The notes under the pieces are model-generated. The model was not told the origin of the DNA and made no database searches. It was given only the letters and a program-made list of their open reading frames with translations. The position numbers and the translations under genes were made by a program. Shown here piece after piece: positions 5,355 to 9,282 of a DNA stretch of 9,282 nucleotides. How positions within the stretch are numbered: position 1 is the first letter of the stretch; every line of letters starts with the position of its first letter. The stretch comes from Anaerolineae bacterium CG2_30_64_16 (lineage in GTDB: Bacteria; Chloroflexota; Anaerolineae; CG2-30-64-16). The stretch lies in contig MNXL01000273.1 of the NCBI GenBank assembly GCA_001871755.1, forward strand, positions 1 through 9,282, read 5' to 3'.

Positions 5355-6266
5355 CTACTGATAGCGCGTTGACTCCTCCCGCAACCCGTCTGCGAAGAGG
5401 TTCAACCCCACGACCAGGCTGGAGATGGCCAGAGCCGGCCACAATACGGACAGCGGATTGGTCCAAATGTATTTGCGCGCCGCGCTGATCATCCCGCCCC
5501 AGTCCGGGGTCGGAGGGGGCAGGCCCAACCCCAAAAAGCCCAGGGTACCGATCGCAAAGATCGCATACCCGACGCGCAGCATGGAGTCGATGATCAATGG
5601 GCCGCGGGCGTTGGGCAGGATCTCGAAGAACATGATATACCACGGGCTTTCCCCGCGCAGCTCGGCAGCCCGGATATAGTCCCGCACGCGGATGTCGAGC
5701 GCCAGGCTGCGCACCAGCCGGGCCACGCCGGGCGCGCCCACGAAGGTGATCGCGATCACCACGTTGATGGCCGACGGCCCGATCGCGGCGATGATGATCA
5801 GGTAGAGCAAGATCGTCGGGAAAGCCATGATGGCATCGAGGATCCGCATCACGATCTCGTCAACCAGACCGCCGAAATAGCCTCCCACCAGGCCCAGAAA
5901 GGTGCCCACGATCACGGCCGCCAAAACCGAGAGCGGCGCCAACATCAGAATCGTCCGGCTGCCGTAGGCCAGGCGCGCCAGAACATCTCGCCCCAGGGCG
6001 TCGGTGCCCAACAGATACTGGGCCGATGGCCCCTGATTGATGGCGGTCGCATCCTGGGCCAGCGGGTCGTGCACAGAGATGACCGGCGCGAAGATGGCTA
6101 CCCACACCCAGAAGAGCACGATCACCAGGCCAATGATCGCCACTCGGGATCTCAGGATGATCGACATGCGATCTCGAAGGCTTTCTTTTGGCCGCTTGAG
6201 TTCTGTCGGCGACAAGCGGCGCATGTTGCGCTTGCGATCAGATGCGGTTTGTGCGTCCATCGTCAT
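5355..6266 (-). CDS. dppC: Peptide/nickel-type ABC transporter permease, DppC family
   Basis: A 303-residue inner-membrane permease, the usual size for DppC/OppC. The cytoplasmic N-terminal tail (to about residue 40, ending in basic residues) leads into TM1 (about 41-63). The family motif LGTDALGRDV follows (86-95), then five more hydrophobic segments. The EAA loop that docks on the ATPase is at about 197-219 (AAELRGESPWYIMFFEILPN, 200-219). The conserved FLGLGLPPPTPDWG stretch lies at 244-257. Four starts cluster at the 5' end (TTG 6272, GTG 6269, ATG 6266, ATG 6260). AGGAG at 6276-6280 fits ATG 6266 (nine-base spacer) or GTG 6269 (six). It lies 66 bases after dppB. With DppB it forms the channel of the importer; the actual substrate (dipeptide, oligopeptide, nickel or other) cannot be told. 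Ends with TAG. Confidence 0.94.
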   Translation of the reverse strand: MTMDAQTASDRKRNMRRLSPTELKRPKESLRDRMSIILRSRVAIIGLVIVLFWVWVAIFAPVISVHDPLAQDATAINQGPSAQYLLGTDALGRDVLARLAYGSRTILMLAPLSVLAAVIVGTFLGLVGGYFGGLVDEIVMRILDAIMAFPTILLYLIIIAAIGPSAINVVIAITFVGAPGVARLVRSLALDIRVRDYIRAAELRGESPWYIMFFEILPNARGPLIIDSMLRVGYAIFAIGTLGFLGLGLPPPTPDWGGMISAARKYIWTNPLSVLWPALAISSLVVGLNLFADGLREESTRYQ

Positions 6267-6275
6267 CACCAATCA

Positions 6276-6280
6276 CTCCT
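6276..6280 (-). promoter_or_regulatory. Ribosome binding site of dppC
   Basis: AGGAG serves a cluster of possible starts. Spacing is nine bases to ATG 6266, six to GTG 6269 and only three to TTG 6272, which disfavours the longest reading. Confidence 0.65.
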
Positions 6281-6332
6281 GCGAGAATCGCTGCGGCAAC
6301 GCTTACGGTGGGGAGAGTGCGTCAGCATCCCG

Positions 6333-7634
6333 TCACGTGTAGCGGATGCGCGGGTTCAGGAATGTGTACAGGATATCTGCGATCAACTGCGTGCCCACGG
6401 CCAGCGCCACCATCACCATCGCGCCCGCCTCGATCGCGTTGATATCCTTGAACAACGCCGAATCCAACAGATACAGGCCCAGGCCCGGATAGCCGAACAC
6501 CGACTCCACCACGACGATGCCGCCGACGAGCCAGTTGACGTGCAGCATGATGACTGTGATGGGCGCCATCAGGGCGTTGCGCACCGCGTGTTTGAAGACG
6601 ATTCGCCAATAGGGCAACCCCTTGAGATACGCGGTGCGGATATAGGGGGCGTTCATGACCTCGATCATGCTGGCGCGTGTCATGCGGGTGACGTACCCGA
6701 TCTCCACCAGGGTCAGGGTCAACACCGGCAAGATCAGCAACTTGGGGTCTTTCCAGGGCGCGATGTCGCTGGCGTAGACGGCCGCGCCGGGGAGGAGCTT
6801 GAGCCAAAATGCAAACACCAGGATCAGGAAGACGCCGCTGGCGAACTCCGGCACAGACGTGGTGATCAGGCTGAGCACGGAGATGACGCGATCCATCCTG
6901 CTGCCCTCCTGCAAACCCGCCAGAATGCCGAACAGCAAAGCCAACGGCATGATGATCAGGAAGGCGATCCCCGCCAGTGTGAAGGAGTTGCGCAACCGGC
7001 GCGCCAGGGTGGGCGCCACAGGCTTGTTGGTGCGCTGCGAGATGCCTGGATCGCCGCGCAACAGCCCTTTGCGGATCGGATAATAACGCTCGCCGCTGGC
7101 CTCGGTCATCGCCCGGCCGGCCGAAGCCGGGCCCACCTTCTGCTCGGTGGACGACCGTCGCCACAGCACCACGTGGCTTGCCGTGTCCACGCCCCAGAAG
7201 ACCTCTTCGCCGTTCTCATCCACCTGCCAACCGTCGAAGGGGATCTCCTCAGGTTCGCCGCCCGGTGTGACCCGGACCTCCACTAACCCGACGCCCTTCT
7301 TGACCTTCCACTGTTTCAGGGTACCGTCGGGTTCGGCCGCCCACCAGTTCAGGTCTCCGAACGTTGTGGCCTTGTACTGTTTGAGCGGCTTGCCGACCAA
7401 CCCGTTCAGGCGCCAATCGTTGCCGACCAGCCAGTCCACGTAGCGCACGTAAACCGGCTGATTCAGCCCCATCTGGTTGCGCATCAGCTCCACTTGTTCC
7501 GGTGTCGCAAACTGCCCGAGGATATGACGGGCCACATCCCCCGGCGCGAGCTCGGAGATCGTGAAAATCGCAATGGAGACCAGGAGCATGGTGAGCGCCA
7601 TGAAACCCAGGCGGCGGAGGATGTATTTGGCCAT
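6333..7634 (-). CDS. dppB: Peptide/nickel-type ABC transporter permease, DppB family, with a large insertion
   Basis: A 433-residue inner-membrane permease, about 100 residues longer than usual DppB/OppB proteins. TM1 (about 9-30) is followed by the conserved SELAPGD and the QMGLNQPVYVRYVDWL segment (54-69). The typical continuation RGDPGIS appears only at 193-199. The block between, about residues 73-188, is hydrophilic, Trp- and Gly-rich, and expected outside the membrane. TM2 to TM6 follow. The EAA loop is at about 331-354 (YIRTAYLKGLPYWRIVFKHA), and VESVFGYPGLG (376-386) is the family signature. ATG 7634-7632 has AGGAG (7641-7645) six bases upstream. It lies 126 bases after the binding-protein gene and 66 before dppC. 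It pairs with DppC to form the channel. The insertion keeps frame and shows no stop, so it looks genuine. Ends in the family-like NPRIRYT tail. Confidence 0.94.
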   Translation of the reverse strand: MAKYILRRLGFMALTMLLVSIAIFTISELAPGDVARHILGQFATPEQVELMRNQMGLNQPVYVRYVDWLVGNDWRLNGLVGKPLKQYKATTFGDLNWWAAEPDGTLKQWKVKKGVGLVEVRVTPGGEPEEIPFDGWQVDENGEEVFWGVDTASHVVLWRRSSTEQKVGPASAGRAMTEASGERYYPIRKGLLRGDPGISQRTNKPVAPTLARRLRNSFTLAGIAFLIIMPLALLFGILAGLQEGSRMDRVISVLSLITTSVPEFASGVFLILVFAFWLKLLPGAAVYASDIAPWKDPKLLILPVLTLTLVEIGYVTRMTRASMIEVMNAPYIRTAYLKGLPYWRIVFKHAVRNALMAPITVIMLHVNWLVGGIVVVESVFGYPGLGLYLLDSALFKDINAIEAGAMVMVALAVGTQLIADILYTFLNPRIRYT

Positions 7635-7640
7635 TGGGTG

Positions 7641-7645
7641 CTCCT
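7641..7645 (-). promoter_or_regulatory. Ribosome binding site of dppB
   Basis: AGGAG, six bases before the ATG at 7634-7632, gives an ideal spacing and fixes the start of the permease. It lies 19 bases downstream, in the transcribed direction, of a hairpin in the gap (7664-7701). Confidence 0.75.
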
Positions 7646-7663
7646 ACGATAACCGGGGCACAC

Positions 7664-7701
7664 GGGCAGAGAAGGGCGGCGTCACCGTCGCTTCCCTGCC
7701 C
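7664..7701 (-). repeat. Hairpin upstream of dppB
   Basis: The arms GGGCAGAGAAG (7664-7674) and CTTCCCTGCCC (7691-7701) pair along all 11 positions in the minus-strand RNA, counting one U-G wobble. A short inner stem can extend it. It sits between the stronger hairpin at 7720-7750 and the dppB ribosome binding site, with no U-tract. It may shape processing of the transcript or translation of dppB. Confidence 0.45.
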
Positions 7702-7719
7702 GGTTCAACTGCGGGATGG

Positions 7720-7750
7720 CCTTGCGAAGGTTTTTAGGACCTTCGCAAGG
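7720..7750 (-). repeat. Perfect 12-bp hairpin between binding-protein gene and dppB
   Basis: The arms CCTTGCGAAGGT (7720-7731) and ACCTTCGCAAGG (7739-7750) are perfectly complementary around a 7-base loop. In the minus-strand transcript the stem begins 10 bases after the TAA of the binding-protein gene. No U-tract follows, so a full terminator is unlikely. By analogy with intergenic stems in other binding-protein-dependent operons, it could protect the upstream message from 3' decay and keep binding protein in excess over the permease. Confidence 0.65.
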
Positions 7751-7760
7751 GACTGGGGCT

Positions 7761-9282
7761 TTATGCCTGATCGTCAAGCCATGCGTTGTACAAGATGTCG
7801 TAGTTCGTGGGGTGCGCGGCTACATTCTTGATGCGCTTGTGCGCGATGTACCAGACGCTGGTCCAGAACGCGATGCCCACCGACCCGCGCTCCTGCTGGA
7901 TGTCTTCCAACTGGCACATGATCTTGCGGCGCTCTTCGACGTCGAGCGTGCGCTCGGCCTGCTTCAGCAGCTTGGAGAACTCCTCATCGGTCCAGGCCGT
8001 CTCGTTCCACGGCGCCGGCTTGCCCTCCTCGTCGGCGGTGTAGGCCAGAGCGAGGACCATCGTGCCCAGCGGGCGGTGCGCCCAGATGGTGATGCCGAGC
8101 GGCACCTCGGTCCAGACATCCCAGTACGCGCTCGACGGGACCAGATTGAGGTTGACGTCAAACCCACCGGCCTTGGCCGATTCCTTGATGACCTGCGCCA
8201 TCGCCGGTTCCGCACGGGCCTGCTGCGTGGTCAGCTCGACCGTCAGCCCATCGGGGAAGCCCGCCTCGGCCAGCAGTTTCCTGGCGCCTTCGGGATCGTA
8301 TTTCGGAATCGGCTTCTCGCAATACTCTGGGTGCACGGGCGCCACATGCGCGTCGTGACCCAACACGCCCTCGCCGAACCAGGCCAGGTCCAGCATCTTC
8401 TGGCGATCCAGACACATCTTGAACGCCTGACGCACGCGATTGTCGGTCCAGGGATCCTTGTCCACCCGCATGCGGATCACGAAGGTCTGCGCGGTGGGCG
8501 CGGAGTAGACCACGATATTGGGCTGGTCCTTAACCGCCTGCCAGGTGTCGGCGTTCGGGTTAAAGATGTTGTCCACCTGGCCGCTCTGCAGCGCCGCCAC
8601 CTGGGCAGAAATTTCCTCGCCCAGGTCCAGATACACCAGCTTGTCGATGTAGGGCAGCGGCTTGCCGTCCTCGCCCATGCGATAGTAGTCTTCCCGGCGC
8701 TTGAAGACGGCGCGCTCGGTCTCGACGTATTCTTCCAGCAGGAACGGGCCCGTGCCCACCGGCTGCTTGGTGATATCCCCTTCGAAGGTCTTCGGCAGGA
8801 TCATGGCCGGATAGTGGAACAGATGCTCCGGTACCGCGATCTGCGGGGTGTCGAGATGCAGTTTGACGGTGTAATCGTCCACCTTCTCGATGTTCTCGAG
8901 TTTGAGATAGCCCAACATGCCCAACATGGAGGACCCGATGTCGGGGTCCAGCCACTGACCGAAGTTGAAGATGACGTCGTCCGCAGTGAGCTCCTGGCCG
9001 TCGTTGAACTTGATCCCCTTCTTCAAGTACAGGGTCCATTGATCAATGGTATCGTTGGCTTCCCATTTATCCAGCAGCCAGGGGACGGTGAGGTTGTCAT
9101 AGCCGGTGAAGGTCAGGTATTCACAGACCTGCCGGAACTGGTTGACGCCTTCGATCCAGGAGAGGCGGGCGGGGTGATCGATGCGTTGAACGCGGCTGGC
9201 GATGGTGAACGTGCCGCCGCGCTTGGGGCCGGCGGGCGCCGGCACAGCCGTCGGCGCAGGGGCCGCCGTGGGCGCGGGCGCC
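7761..9282 (-). CDS. Peptide/nickel ABC transporter substrate-binding lipoprotein (5' end outside window)
   Basis: The extracytoplasmic binding protein of the importer, SBP_bac_5 family (cluster C). The frame is open to the window edge, giving 506 visible residues; the signal peptide and probable lipobox lie beyond it. The first visible part is a Pro/Ala/Thr-rich linker (APAPTAAPAPTAVPAPAG), typical of the tether between a lipid anchor and the mature domain. Then come KRGGTFTIA and the family signature region (about visible residues 68-106: WLLDKWEAND, LKKGIKFNDG, LTADDVIFNF). The conserved PVGTGPFLLEEY is at about 174-185, and DNRVRQAFKMCLDR marks the hinge into lobe 2. The GTG at 9243-9245 is in frame but is most likely an internal Val. 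Family members are typically about 500-600 residues, so little is missing. It is first in the minus-strand operon; the promoter is outside the window. The ligand cannot be deduced. Ends with TAA. Confidence 0.94.
   Translation of the reverse strand, partial: APAPTAAPAPTAVPAPAGPKRGGTFTIASRVQRIDHPARLSWIEGVNQFRQVCEYLTFTGYDNLTVPWLLDKWEANDTIDQWTLYLKKGIKFNDGQELTADDVIFNFGQWLDPDIGSSMLGMLGYLKLENIEKVDDYTVKLHLDTPQIAVPEHLFHYPAMILPKTFEGDITKQPVGTGPFLLEEYVETERAVFKRREDYYRMGEDGKPLPYIDKLVYLDLGEEISAQVAALQSGQVDNIFNPNADTWQAVKDQPNIVVYSAPTAQTFVIRMRVDKDPWTDNRVRQAFKMCLDRQKMLDLAWFGEGVLGHDAHVAPVHPEYCEKPIPKYDPEGARKLLAEAGFPDGLTVELTTQQARAEPAMAQVIKESAKAGGFDVNLNLVPSSAYWDVWTEVPLGITIWAHRPLGTMVLALAYTADEEGKPAPWNETAWTDEEFSKLLKQAERTLDVEERRKIMCQLEDIQQERGSVGIAFWTSVWYIAHKRIKNVAAHPTNYDILYNAWLDDQA

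Noticed and set aside
5314..5643. 110-codon upstream extension of the fused ATPase
   Set aside because: It overlaps dppC in another frame and is Arg/Pro-rich without homology; a good ribosome binding site and domain start favour the ATG at 5313.
6069..7286. Plus-strand 405-codon open frame
   Set aside because: Antisense to dppB and the start of dppC; highly polar with Gln/His/Asp repeats typical of a reverse-strand shadow.

Overview
The window looks like chromosomal DNA from a high-GC, probably anaerobic or facultative bacterium. My best guess is a member of the Chloroflexota (Anaerolineae-like). The reasons are a tungsten-type aldehyde:ferredoxin oxidoreductase, a peptide-binding lipoprotein with a Pro/Ala/Thr-rich linker, a dipeptide transporter with its two ATPases fused in one chain, and short palindromic repeats of a kind scattered through such genomes. 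This assignment is inferred from family resemblance and composition, not demonstrated.

Layout. (1) 1-999, plus strand: the 3' part of an aldehyde:ferredoxin oxidoreductase gene, cut by the left edge. (2) 1000-2505: an accessory stretch. A minus-strand DUF3800 gene (1287-2009) sits behind a tiny degenerate zinc-ribbon ORF (2017-2181), with clusters of palindromic repeats on both sides (about 1051-1158 and 2276-2488). A near-consensus sigma-70 promoter at 1198-1226 points rightward into the 3' end of the DUF3800 gene, although no plus-strand gene follows. (3) 2506-9282, minus strand: one long operon-like array, transcribed right to left. It encodes a solute-binding lipoprotein (cut by the right edge), a DppB-type permease, a DppC-type permease, a fused DppD-DppF ATPase and a CBS-pair/ACT-type protein.

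How the genes work together. The four transporter genes make a complete dipeptide/oligopeptide/nickel-type (Dpp/Opp) ABC importer. The lipoprotein captures the substrate outside, the two permeases form the channel, and the single 701-residue ATPase chain supplies both nucleotide-binding domains. The CBS/ACT protein follows the ATPase by 45 bases with its own ribosome binding site, so it may sense nucleotides or a small ligand and affect the transporter or its regulation. The substrate cannot be read from the sequence. Two hairpins between the binding-protein and permease genes could set their relative expression.

Most of the window is ordinary metabolism and transport. The parts worth a second look are the DUF3800 island with its orphan antisense promoter, the extra ~115-residue block in the DppB permease, and the four-cysteine motif present in both halves of the fused ATPase. 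I see no CRISPR array, transposase, tRNA or rRNA.
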